A stretch of DNA of 64,000 nt from Zygnema cylindricum. Taxonomy: Eukaryota > Streptophyta > Zygnematophyceae > Zygnematales > Zygnemataceae. Shown piece after piece: positions 23,739 to 35,240 of this stretch. Below the pieces are notes generated by a model. It was not told the DNA's origin. It made no database searches and saw nothing but the letters and a program-made list of their open reading frames with translations. The position numbers and the translations under genes are program-made. Location of the stretch: contig JBBHKE010003087.1 in NCBI GenBank assembly GCA_037447655.1, forward strand, positions 62,001-126,000, given 5' to 3'. Position 1 is the first letter of the stretch. Each line of letters starts with the position of its first letter.

Positions 23739-24825
23739 TTTATTTTTCTTTCAACTTCCAAAAACAATTAAACATATACCCCCTCCCTTTTTTCCTTTTC
23801 TTTTTCCTTTTTCCTTTTCCTTTCATAAAACTTAAGTATTTAACACAGTGCATTAAATGAACTGGAATGATAATTGTATCACACATTTTATTTAACATCC
23901 CATTTTTCATAAATCCGAGCAAAGATTTTATCCACTTCATCACTCTTTCATCCACACACAAACCGATTTCCCTCTTGCGATCCAAACAGCCAGCCCCATT
24001 TCCAATCTGCAACATACACCTAGATGCTAACCCTTTTACATGCACATCTTCACAAGTGACGTCACACCAAGTAGTGATGTCAAATCCATCCACCCCCAAA
24101 TATTCCCAAAAACCACTAGTCCCCACTAAGTTCCTCATAAGATCTACATCTTTCGTACTCATATTTTTATCCATGATAATTACCCCATTTTTTGAACTTC
24201 CCTCACTCTCTCCCATAGAATTCTTTCCACTATTACTTTCTAATTTAATTCCCAATAAATATTTCTTCTCCCCTAAACCTTTAATCAAATATTTCTCTTC
24301 TCCCCTATCCTTTGAAACCTCTTCGAGTTTCACTTCTCCCCTTTCCTCGGAATCCGTTGAAGTCTCCCTTTCCGACCAGTTTTTTGGTTTCCTATTATCT
24401 ATAAATTTTTCCAGATTAATTTTATCATTCCCGTTTTCACTTATGGATCCTAGAACTGACTTTCTCATTTCTAAGTCATACACTCTACACTCTTCGACAT
24501 CCTCAAGTACCTCCTCTCTCTTTACTTTCCTTATGCCTCCAAAAGCACACTGTTGCCTTCGTGTAATTACTGTGTGATTTTCTTTCTTCCCCATACTACT
24601 TATCCGGAGAAGCTCTAAAATATCTTCATCCTCTTTCTCCTCTTCCCCTTCTTCCTCCTCATCCACATTCCAACTTCTAAGTTTTTCCAAACAAGGGCAT
24701 TCCTCCATATAATGACCCGGTTCCCTACAAAAGAAGCAAGCCCCCTTTTTCAAAGCTCCCCTTTCTTTTCCTCTCCCTCTCTTTCCACCAAAGTTCCGAT
24801 AAGGTTTACCTTTGTCTTTCTTTCT

Positions 24826-24925
24826 CTCATCACGCTTCCGCTCGTCACCACCGTTCCTCTCATCACGCTTCCGCTCGTCACCGTCGTTCCTCTCATCACG
24901 CTTCCGCCAATCACCACCAGCTCAA
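24826..24925 (-). repeat. Three in-frame 33-bp repeats in element C gag
   Basis: CTCATCACGCTTCCGCTCGT-containing 33-bp units encode a charged NGGDERKRDER repeat just before the zinc knuckle, perhaps adding nucleic-acid binding charge. Confidence 0.8.
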
Positions 24926-25699
24926 AATGCATTGACCCTGTCCTTTCCCCTACGAAGCTCCAAAGTGCTTTCCCTCACAAGAATTATCCCCATGGTAAAG
25001 CTCCAAGTCCATGAGGAGCCATCCATTGCCTGCATACGACAAATGATGTTTTCGTACTCATCTGGGAGTTTCATAAGTAGTGTATTAATCTTACTCTCCT
25101 CAGATTCTACATATCCCGCACTAGTAAGCTCAACGTATAACGCAGCAATATCATTGCAAAACTCTATCATGCTACCGCCTATATAAACGTAGGCATCTAT
25201 TTCCCGTTTTACTAATTACTGCCTCTGAATAGTCTCATTCTTATAAATCTGAATTAGTGGTTCCCATATCTTTGAAGCTTTGGTTAGACTTAAAAGAGTG
25301 ATAGCTATCGACTTAGACACATATCTAAGTATGAGATGTTTTGCTATAGTGTTTTTGTATTCCCATATTTTTGTGTCGTTTTCTTCAGTTTTAATCCCTA
25401 CATGTGGTACCATAGCTAAGAGCCTAGCTCCCCTCACCATAGGTATCCCTTTTCCCTTCTCCCCTATTTCCCTATCCACAGAAAGATTTTTCCCTTCACC
25501 TTCCGTTGCATCTGAGCTCCGAATGATATTCTGGGTAGCCTCAAATGAATCTCCATAGTAAGCTCCTCCAAAGCCAGGTGACGGACATCTCACTTTTCCC
25601 GAAACAATTCCCCATAAGTGTTTCTCAAAAAGCAAGCCCGCCATTGTAAACTCCCAATAGGTGAAGTCTGTTCCATCGAAGATAGGCACCCTAGATGGT

Positions 25700-25710
25700 G
25701 GCCCATAACC
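25700..25710 (-). promoter_or_regulatory. Primer-binding site of copia element C (half-tRNA type)
   Basis: The minus strand reads GGTTATGGGCC with no spacer after the LTR. It is complementary to the anticodon stem-loop of initiator tRNA-Met (GGCCCATAACC), as in Drosophila copia, where a tRNA cut at the anticodon primes synthesis. Confidence 0.75.
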
Positions 25711-26922
25711 TGAAACTCTGAGACCTCCATTGGCCCTCAGAGTATGCAGATCCAAAAGAAGCTAATCTAGATAGTGCCGACTCCAAGTTATTGTAAACCC
25801 AGGTGACTGACCCCTTGACAGTCACAATCCCAATATAGATTCACCCCTGTGAAATAACACTTTCTGTGTGCTCAGTTCCACCACAGAATGCAAAGTTAGA
25901 ATATGAGATTTAGACACATTCACCCACTTTGACTTTCCCTTAGAAATGCAGCCACCCTGGCAGACAAAAACTCTGACCGACTACACCCTTGTGTAGCGTG
26001 GACTCCCCTGAGTCCGCAACAAAAAGAATCACTGAAAATGGTCAAGTAAATTGATAGTTATGGCTGGCCAACGTTTGCCATTTATACAGGGTGCTCTCTG
26101 GGAGAGGCATCTGCCTACCCAAAATTTTCTAAGTCCTATTCCCTCTCTTAAACTCTATCTTTTGAAGTACGGCACCAATCAAATTACTGTGTCGTACAGA
26201 AAAGTACAGGTGTCGGTGTACTTTATGTACGGCCATTGTACGACATGGCCAAAATGTCGACACGTGTCAAATCAGGATTAGTTCCTGTAATCTCCGGAAT
26301 TCCCGTAGTCCAATGTTATCACGCCACGTGTCATCTGTCGTGGCAAATACCGTAAAACGCCAAAAATGCCTATTTCCGTGATCGCGGCGCCTATCGTGGC
26401 CGTCCGATCAAAACCGGCTATAATCCTAACCGCTGAAATTCTACGCGCGGTATTTGTTTCGCTATCGAAACAAATGCGCGGTATTTGTTTTGCTATCGAA
26501 ACAAATGCGCGGTATCCGTTCTGTCCCCATACCGTACTTCGTACTAAATCAAACTGTATCTATGTACTAAGTATCTATTAGCCGTTAAACGGATTAATAT
26601 ACATATGACGATTTATATATATATCAAACCCTATATATCGTAATATCTGTTCTAGACATAACGGCTAGAGCTAACGGCTAAAGCGGATTGACGGATGGCA
26701 GGTACCAGGATCAATTCCTGGGTCCGTCAACTAACTTTTGGTAAGTCTACCTAATTTACCCCCTGTCTTCTCCAGAGAGCCTAGGCAGCCATGGCTCTAG
26801 CTCCCTATCCAGCCTTCAATGACTACAACAAGTGTGGGGGCTGGGAGAGGGGAGTTAGAGGCTGACCGCCTCAGCTCTTTTTCTATCCTAATACAGACCT
26901 AGAAAATACTCAAATATCAACA
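25711..26922 (-). mobile_element. Copia element C, 5' LTR
   Basis: 1212 bp, TGAAACTCTGAG to ATATCAACA, nearly identical to the 3' LTR at 22509. No clean target duplication: GTATT at the left against CCTAT at the right. Confidence 0.92.
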
Positions 26923-27607
26923 CCTATTGTACGGCCTATGTATGACATGGCTATTAAGCGGACGTGTGTCCACTTTCACTCGTTCGTACGCTCCTCGGAA
27001 TTACCGCGACCGAATGCTATCTCTCCACGTGGCGCCAAGTCATGCCACGTCACTAAACGCTAAAGTGACCATTCCGCGATCCCGAGGATGATGTGCGCCG
27101 TTGGATTTGAACCAAAACGCAATCTCAGCCGTCATAAATACTTGTGTGATATTCGTTTCGGTGTCGAAACAAAATTCATGGTATCCGTTTCAAAATCTTA
27201 TCGTAGTTCGTACTTTTACAAAACTGTATATTTGCATGCCGTATACAGTTTCAGTTAAATGAATTTGTTAACTCATAAATAAATATATATCTGCCATACC
27301 ATATAGCATTTAGCATTGATCCTAGTCTAATAGGATAAAAGTGACAATTACTCGCTAACCTGACGGATGGCAGGTACCAGGATCGAGTCTTGGGTCCTTC
27401 AGGTCTCTTTTTAGTAACCTACTAAAAAAAAACTGCTTGTTAAACTAAGGCAGCCATGGTTCAACCACCCTCTTTATCCTTCAGGGACTACAACAATTAT
27501 GGGGGCTAGAGAGAGGAGGTGGAGTCAGGCTGTTCGTACTTTTCTTTTCCTTTTATACCAACATATATATTTCTAGAAAATACTCTAGAAATCTATTAAT
27601 TTAAACA

Positions 27608-30600
27608 TCGGCATACCTTGCTCTCCTCCCATTGCTTCACAAATCCTTCGAGCTGTCGCATAAAAATCTCCTCTTCCAACTCTCCATGTAGGAAGGCAGT
27701 ATTGATGTCCATCTGATGCACTTCCATGTCTTCTGATGCCGCGATACTGAGAAGTATCCGAACAGTGGGAAACCTGACGACCGGAGCAAAAGTTTCCTCG
27801 TAGTCAATTCCCACTTTCTGGGTGAATCCCTTGGCCACTAACCGAGCCTTGTAGCGCTCAATGGTGTTATCTGGGTTAAGTTTTATTTTGAATACCCACT
27901 TACACCCGATTGGCTTCCTATCAAACGGACAGTCCACCAACTCCCTCGTATTTGGTGCCATAATTGAAGCCATCTCCTCATTAATGGCTGTCTTCCACTG
28001 GTTCCTCTCGGAACATTTCATCTCCTCACCATATGTCTGGGGCTCATCGGGATGAGACAATTTGGTTACCTTGTTGTTACCTTGTTTCTCTTGCAGTCTT
28101 TTGCTGCTTCTACTTCCACCCTCAAACTCTGATGCCGGAATGGATGGCTCTTGTGGATTCTTTCGAATAGTTTCGACTTCTCCCCTATCCCTCGATTCTG
28201 GGTCTATTTCCACCATGTCTTCCGCTTTGGTTGGAGTTGGCACTAGGGGTTCCACGGCTGAGTCCTCTTCGGTTTGATTTATACCTGCAAGATCATCATC
28301 TTCTCAAAAATCTGGATAGCTAGGAAGCTCAAAGTCATCAGAATTTTCAGACTCAAATCTGATTTTGACAGTCATTGTATGCTTATTAGGATCTATAGAT
28401 TTCCCTTCATCCATGAACACTAGATGCTTTACTAGGATTATATCTTCTCTCTTGAGATCATAGACTCTATATCCTTTTACATCTTCATCATATCCTAGCA
28501 GATATTCTTGTTTTCCTTTCGGATCCAACTTCCAATTTGACCGATCTATGTCTAGGCTAAACACTTGACTTCCGAAAACCTTTAAGTGTGAAACATCTGG
28601 TTTTCGGCCGGTCCATCTCTATTAAGGAGTTTGGCCTTTTACTGCCGAGGTAAGAACTCTATTCTTGAGATAATTTGCACAGTTCATAGCTTTGGCCCAA
28701 AATCTCCTTCCTATTTTGTTATCTGAGAGCATACTCTTGGCACTATCACTTAGAGTTTTATTAAACCTCTTGGCTACACCATTCTGCTCCAGATTTTCAG
28801 GAACTGTCTTTTGGTGTTGCACTCCATCTTCTCTCAAAAAATCCTCAAACTGATTGGGGGTATGATCTCCCACATTATCACTCCTTACTCTCTTAATAAG
28901 GGTTTCATGGAGTTTCTCACTCCTGCCTTATATTCCTTAAAAACCTATGGGGACTCTGATTTATTTTTCAAAAATTACACTCTAAAGTATCGAGACCAAT
29001 CGTCAGTGATTGTCATCAAAAATCTTTTACCACCGGGTGAGGGCACTTTGGCTTGTCCCCAAATATCAATGTGTACCAAGTCTAACAATTTTTCCCCTTT
29101 GTAAGTGGCTTACTTTGGGAAGGGTAATTTGTGTGCTTTACCTTAAGCACAACCACTATAGTCATTTAGGTTTTCACTTTCTTCGAACTAAATTCCTTCC
29201 ACTATTCCCATCTTTTTCATTTCTTTCAACTTATCTAAATGCACATGTCGAAGCCTTTTATGCCACAACATAATATCATGAACACCAGCATAGTAAATTT
29301 TTTTCTTTTCATTGCTTAAAATGAGCCCAAACATGCCTTGGCTACCTTTTTCAGCAGTGAAATAAACTTCGTCCTCAAAGCTAGCAGTAAAGGTTCCCTT
29401 TCTAGTGCTAGTCTCAAAACCCTTATCATCTAACACAGACGTTGAGATGAGGTTTTTGTTTAACTCTGGAATAAACAACACATCAGAGAATGTCACTATG
29501 GATGTCTTTCCCTCCACTAAGACTTTCAGATCTACCGATCCTACCATAGTAGTAGTGACTACCCTCGCATCCCCATACTCTATCTCTACGGTGGGAATCT
29601 TTCTCATCTTAGTGAACAGGTGTTTATCCTTACACATGAGCATGGAGGCACCGCTATCCACAATCTAACCTCCTTCACATTTCAAACCTCCAAAAGCACA
29701 CTTCTGCTTTCGAGGAATTTTGACCTCGGTCTTTGCCTCCAACTCCTCCTCCATTAAAAGCTCACCGTCATCGTCCTCGGATTCCTCCTCGTGTACCTGA
29801 GTCACAAGAGCCTTTTTCTTTCCTCTTGGAGGTCCAACGATCTGCCTCTCCTTTAACCGAAGTTTGGTTAGCTTAGTGCACTCCGCCATATAGTGCAGTG
29901 GTTTTTTACAAAAATGGCACAAACCCTTGGGAGCCCTTGGTCCGAACTCGTCGGTCTAATTTTTTTACCCCCCCTTTCTGTAATTTCCGACCGGTTTCCG
30001 GGAATCCTTGTTCCTCCAATCTGTCCCAGCTTGCAAGGCTTGCCCACTCTTTCCTCCCCTTTGGATCTCAATCGTATTCTCCCGAACGAGAATCATCCCT
30101 ACCACTAAGATCCATATCCACCTTGAGTCCGCCAAGTCCTACACACGGTTGACTATGTTCTCGAACTCATCGGGTAACTTCATCAGTAAACAGTTAACTT
30201 TTTCCTTTTCACTAAATACTTTTCTAGCACTCTCTAATTCCATGAATAGTGTAGCAAGCTCATTGCAAAAATCCAACATCTTTCCCCCTTTGTATACATA
30301 CTCTTTAATTTTCTGATCATCCAACTGTTGTTGCTGAATTGTACCACTTCGGTACATCTTTATGAGAGCCACCCAAAGATCGGATGCCCTCTCTACCTGC
30401 AAATGAGGAGATGCAAGCCATTGAGTAAGATGGTGGAGAATGAAGTGCTTTGCCTCCATTTTGTTGAAGTTTCAGGTATTAGTATCATTCTCCTTGTTCC
30501 TCGAAATAGGTGACATGAATGTCGCACCAGTTGCTATTGGTGTGGTCGTCTCCTTCTCCTTTCCTTTGTCCACCACCTCCTCTTCTTTTTTCTCCTCCGT

Positions 30601-30795
30601 TGGAGATGGATCTACTTTCTTGGTGAATCTGCCTCTTTCAAACCCTGAGGGATGCCAAGACGTGATAGACGCCCCACTCGTCCACTCACTATTCCCCAAA
30701 ACCGTTTCTCACATAGAGCTCATATCATTATACTTTCCCAGTATATGAAGCCAGCTCCATTGAAGATGGGCACCCTAGAGGGTGGGCCCATAACC
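27608..30795 (-). pseudogene. Copia element D gag-pol 5' part
   Basis: Minus-strand order: gag about 30750-30139 with UBN2-like segment (KGGKMLDFCNELATLFMELE), zinc knuckle about 29925-29880 (CHFCKKPLHYMAEC), protease 29661-29188 (MDSGASMLM), integrase about 29190-28560 (FWAKAMNCANYLKNR), tail 28564-28304 (GYRVYDLKREDIILVKHL) and RT start 28255-27608 (CKWVFKIKLNPDNTIERYKA, KGFTQKVGIDYEETFAPVVR). Several stops and frame changes. The RT is cut at KVCR by insertion of element B and continues at 16854. The protease DSG triad is kept. Confidence 0.9.
30784..30795 (-). promoter_or_regulatory. Primer-binding site of copia element D (half-tRNA type)
   Basis: The minus strand GGTTATGGGCCC directly abuts the LTR: a 12-nt complement of the initiator tRNA-Met anticodon arm. 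It supports the same priming mode as in element C. Confidence 0.8.
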
Positions 30796-31824
30796 TGTAA
30801 CTCTGAGACCTCCATAGGTCCTCAGAAAAGACAGTTTGCAACAGGCCTCTAGGATAACCGTGACCCTTTTGTGTTTCAGCAAGAATAAATGCCACCCTTG
30901 TTGACAAAAACTCTGTCCACCTTCACCGCTGTGAAGGTAAGTCCCCTCGAGTCGATAGCAAAAAGAATCTTTGCATTTGCTCCCCTGAGCAGTAAGTTAC
31001 GGAGGGTCAAAGTTGACCTTTTGTACAGAGGCTCTCAAAGAGAGAGGGTCATATCTTCCAAATTTTCCTAAGTCCTATCTCACTCTAAAACACTATCTAC
31101 TGAAGTACTGCACCAATCAAAATACTACATCCTACAGAAAGTTACAGGTGCCGATGTACTTTCTGTACGACCATTGTACGACATGGTCAACTAACCGACA
31201 CATGTCATATATGGATTCGTTTCTGAAATCCCCGGAGATGCCGTAAATCAATGTTGTTGTGCTACGTGTCGATCGATCTAGCGGTGACCGATAACTGCGA
31301 AAATCCTATTCCGCGATCTCGACGTCCTTTGTGGCCGTCCGATGAAAACTGGTTTTTAATTGTAGCCGTCATAAATTGTTGCGCGATATTTGTTTCGCTG
31401 TCGAAACAAAATGCACGATATCCGTTGCGTATTCGTACTTTACAAAAATGTATCCATGCGCGATGTCTATAGTTACAGTTAAATGAATTTGTTCACGCGT
31501 TAGAGTTTAAATATTTGTCAAACCCTATATGTCTCAACATCGATCCTAGACTATAGGATAAAGCAACCGACTACCTAGAATTGACGGACGGTAAGTACCA
31601 GGATCAAATCCTGGGTCCGTCAAGTATATTTTGGTAAATCTACCAAAATCTACCACCTGTCTCTCTATCTCTTTAAGCAGCATAGGCAGCCATGGCTCTA
31701 GCTTCCTCTTCAACTTTCAGTGACTGCGACAAGTGTGGGAGCTGAAGAGAGGAGTTAGTAGCAGACTGCCTCGGCTTCTTTTCTGCCTTTTATTTTAGAC
31801 CTAGAAAATACTAACATATAACCA
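30796..31824 (-). mobile_element. Copia element D, 5' LTR
   Basis: From TGTAACTCTGAG to ACATATAACCA. Shares with the other LTRs the CACTATCTACTGAAGTAC stretch, the ACGT motif region, the hairpin at 31582-31622 and the TAGACCTAGAAAATACT terminus. Confidence 0.85.
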
Positions 31825-32400
31825 TTAATTTCTACATTACAAACCCTGGTGAAGGTACACATAGTACGTTAGAGAATGCTCGTACTATACTCTAAGTACA
31901 GTACATCACGCTGGTATACTTTAAGTACATTACGCTGGTATACTTTAAGTACATTACGCTGGTACACATATTTCGTTCTGACTTTCCGTTGAAGATATTT
32001 TACAGATTTTCAAAATTTAGAGGTGGTACACATATTTCGTTCTGACTTTCCGTTGAAGATATTTTGCAGATTTTCAAAATCTTGACTCTAACCTACGTGG
32101 CGCCAATCATAATTGAGAACCGATGTTAACTGGCACGACATAATGGAAGGCAGTGCCAGTAAACATCAAAAATAGACGTCTCCGCATGTTTACTGGGACC
32201 GCCTAATGGAGAACAGGCCTTATTATGAAAGTTTATTTCGTTTCGTGCGTTATAATATTTCCGTACGAGACTTATAGTACTTTCAGTTTCAATAGGTTTC
32301 GTTTCACTTTGCGTCTAAGTTCAATGTAACACCAAAATAGAGTGCGTATAGTACAGTATCGTACCGTAGTATGCTTGAACTCTTGCAGCCTTGAATCATA
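31825..32400. repeat. Intergenic region with two tandem arrays
   Basis: A 24-bp unit TACATTACGCTGGTATACTT.. is repeated about three times at 31901-31965. A 59-65-bp unit starting GGTACACATATTTCGTTCTG occurs twice at 31959-32083. The remainder is GTAC-rich DNA without a gene. Confidence 0.75.
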
Positions 32401-32425
32401 TAAGATATAATGGTACACAATCACA

Positions 32426-32466
32426 CACGTGTGCTCTTTATTTGACGTCCATGTACAGTACACGTG
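32426..32466 (+). promoter_or_regulatory. Two G-box (CACGTG) motifs upstream of CRTAC1-like gene
   Basis: CACACGTGTG around 32426-32431 and ACACGTGTC at 32460-32468, 61-101 bp before the ATG at 32527. G-boxes are bZIP/bHLH targets in plants. The role is inferred from position only, and part may lie in the 5' leader. Confidence 0.4.
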
Positions 32467-32526
32467 TCAGCCCCTACTCTCTCTTCTTTGTCACTCTCTC
32501 TTCTTCCTCTTCCTCCATCACAAGCC

Positions 32527-35207
32527 ATGTGCTCATGGGCGGTTTCTCCTGCCGCTCTTCCTTCTTCCCTCCGTCTCCTTCGCCTCTCCGTATGCCACGT
32601 GGCTTTTCCTCTCGCCAGACCTGCTGCTGAAAACCTTGTCTCTTTAAGCTCCTCACCTTTCCCCTTTGAGAAAAACGTCTTAAAAGCGTGTCACGTGCGT
32701 TTAGACAGCTCCTTTCTTACGAAGTTTCGGAGAAAAACTGCATCTTCTTTGAGAAGCTGTACCTCCAGGAGGCTAAAAAGTTCGACAGCCATGGCTATGT
32801 CCAGTCAAGATAAAGGCTTCTTCTCGGATGCCTCGGATGCCATAGTGGACAATGTATCAGCAGTAGGTTTAGGGTTACCCTGGGGCCGCAAGGCGCTTTT
32901 CTTTTTTAGATTGTTACTATAAAAAACACACAAGTGAAAAAATGTATGAGTGCATTTTATATTTCTGCTGATGTTATTTCTTTCCATGCCATTTTTTTTG
33001 TAACAGATTGATTTGCCATTTTTTTCTAAACAGATTGATTTGTTGAGTAAAATTTGATACTTTCTGAGATGAAACCGGAGGTAGAGGAAGTAGTGGTACC
33101 ATGTTACAGGAAAATAGGTTTTTGGAAGCAGGGAATTACACACTTGAAAAATATGAAAACAAATTTTCCGAAAATGAGTTTGCAACGGAGTAGCTTACAG
33201 AAATTGGCTCAATAATCAATGAAACATTGGCTCTGTGAAAATTTGTCAATTTCAAAGCCTAAGAATTTTAGGAAAATGCAAGTTTTTCACGGGGAAAATG
33301 TTCATTTATTTACAAGCATGTAAAAAAAATTAAGTGAGGCTAAGCGAAAATGTTATGAATCAAGCAGCAACCACCTTCGCACTTAGCTTGAATTTCTTGC
33401 ATTTGAGTTAAACAATTTGTGAATTGAAATCTGTGTCCTTCGCATCGGCTCTCGTTGAATCTTGACAATTTTTTTCCCTTTGAGACAAGTTCAGAGCATT
33501 GATAGGAACATATATTCAAACATAATGAAATTGTATATCTAAAAAGAAAAACCTTGAAATACCGTACTTCTCTTTTGTATAGTTGTTAAAATTCTGTCTC
33601 CAATTACCAGATTTGAAACATTTTCAGTTTTTCTAGTTACACTCATTATTTTTGTTTTACTATTTTTTTTATAAATATTTTGATTTTTCTCCCTACAGTT
33701 GCATTACGGCGTTTGTGCGACTGATGTCGATGGTGATGGAAAACTCGAATTTTTTGTATGTGGATTTGGATCCGAAAACCAAGTTCTCAAGGTAATTTTC
33801 TGTTCATTTCATCATTAAAAAATAATACGCTGATTCGAGTTTATCCGGAAAGTTACCAAGGTAAACGAATGGAAAAGTGCTCTTTGATTGGTACAATTTG
33901 ATGCGACATTTATCTCAACCACACTATTTCTAATTTAGTTCTATTCCATGGTTTTACACAAAACAGAAAAATTATGTTTACTAGAAAACATGGGTTTAAG
34001 TGGATCACAACCAATTTAAACGATCACGCATAAAAACATCAATTGTAATGAATGCAAAGTTAACTTGCTTACAAAATCTACACCATTTACTGTGGGCATT
34101 ATAGTTCATAACTTCCAAATTGAAAAGAAAAAGTAAAATCGGAAAGATGAGTGATTATAAAATCCACACTGTGGGCAAAGTAGTTACATTTCAACTAGGG
34201 ACCCGGTTCACGCAACTTGAAAAAAAAAATTGGAAATATTGTTTTTTACAAAATCCACATTATTTAGGGTGATTGAATGTAATCACATCTTGAACCAGGA
34301 TTGGTTCACGTAACAACAAATAAAAAAAAGGAAATAAAATTTGAAACATGAGTTGTTGACAGAATCTACCGAATGCGGAATTTTTTTACCTATGTTTGTA
34401 TCGATTAGGAATTGATAAATTGACAATCATAATAAGACAGCCCACACTATAAAAGGGTAAATTGGTCTAATGTTGAGTCTTTTTCGAGATTATGAAACTT
34501 GAAACCCTCATTTGTCTTGTTTGTAATTAATTCCTCTGCTTATGGGAAGAAACACCAAACCATATTTAAAAAACTGACTATATTTATTTCAAATAACACC
34601 AACTATATATCTAATTCAAATCCAAACCAGTATATTTGAAAACCAACTATGCTTTTCCGAAGTATATTAAACCCCCCAATGCTAAGACTATAACCACTAC
34701 AAAACCAGTCATATGCAAAAAACCAATTGTAATTATTAAAAAAAAAGCAGTATTTATAGTTATTTAAAATAAAACCAAAATCAACTTGGTTTAAAGAACC
34801 AACCACATCTACTAAAAAAAGGGTACTTTTTGAAATAGAACCAACTATGTAGTATATGTATTTAATGTTTAAGATAAAACTAAGACTATAACATTAAAAA
34901 TGATATCAAGCATAGTCGATATTTATAATAAAACCATATTTGACTATTCATAATAAAACCATATTCGACATCTACAATAAAACCATATTCGATATCTATA
35001 ATAAAACCATATTCAATTTTTATAACAAAACCAAGTATATTTAATGTTTATAATGTCTTTTTTTTTTCCAGTGGGACGGTTCCAAACTGATAAATATCGC
35101 GCATGGAACTCCGTTGGCCGATAAAGATAGGCGATCAATAGGAGTTGCCGCCGGAGATATCGATGGGGATGGTTTGGAAGAGGTGAAGATGTTTGGTTTT
35201 GATTATT

Positions 35208-35240
<33 letters not shown>

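Larger units (their letters stand above)
23740..25710 (-). pseudogene. Copia element C, miniature single-frame gag-pol
   Basis: One minus-strand frame spans about 660 codons, broken only by TAA at 25216-25218 and TGA at 24922-24924. In order: UBN2-type gag (FDGTDFTYWEFTMAG), three copies of an 11-residue unit NGGDERKRDER near 24925-24826, a zinc knuckle (CFFCREPGHYMEEC, about 24741-24700), a protease-flank motif (QQCAFGGIRK), a scrap of integrase tail (CRVYDLEMRKSV), a scrap of RT (EKKYLLGIKLE) and an RNase H remnant (WCDVTCED). Integrase core and RT catalytic region are deleted, yet the frame stays open. Non-autonomous. The gag start is unclear: no in-frame ATG precedes TMAGLLFEK. Confidence 0.85.
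22156..27607 (-). mobile_element. Copia element B, 5' LTR, interrupted by element C
   Basis: The LTR parts are 22156-22508 and 26923-27607. The sequence resumes mid-motif (..ACTGCCGGTGT.. then ..TTGTACGGCCTATG..) exactly as it reads without interruption in the 3' LTR at 17190. The right end TTAAACA abuts D coding sequence. Flanks TCGAT (left of the 3' LTR) and TCGGC share three of five bases, so the target duplication is degraded. The internal side has a degenerate primer site (GGCCGATAAC, 22145-22154). Confidence 0.8.

Noticed and set aside
22501-26930. Clean 5-bp target duplication for element C
   Set aside because: GTATT and CCTAT do not match; only the interrupted B LTR proves the insertion.
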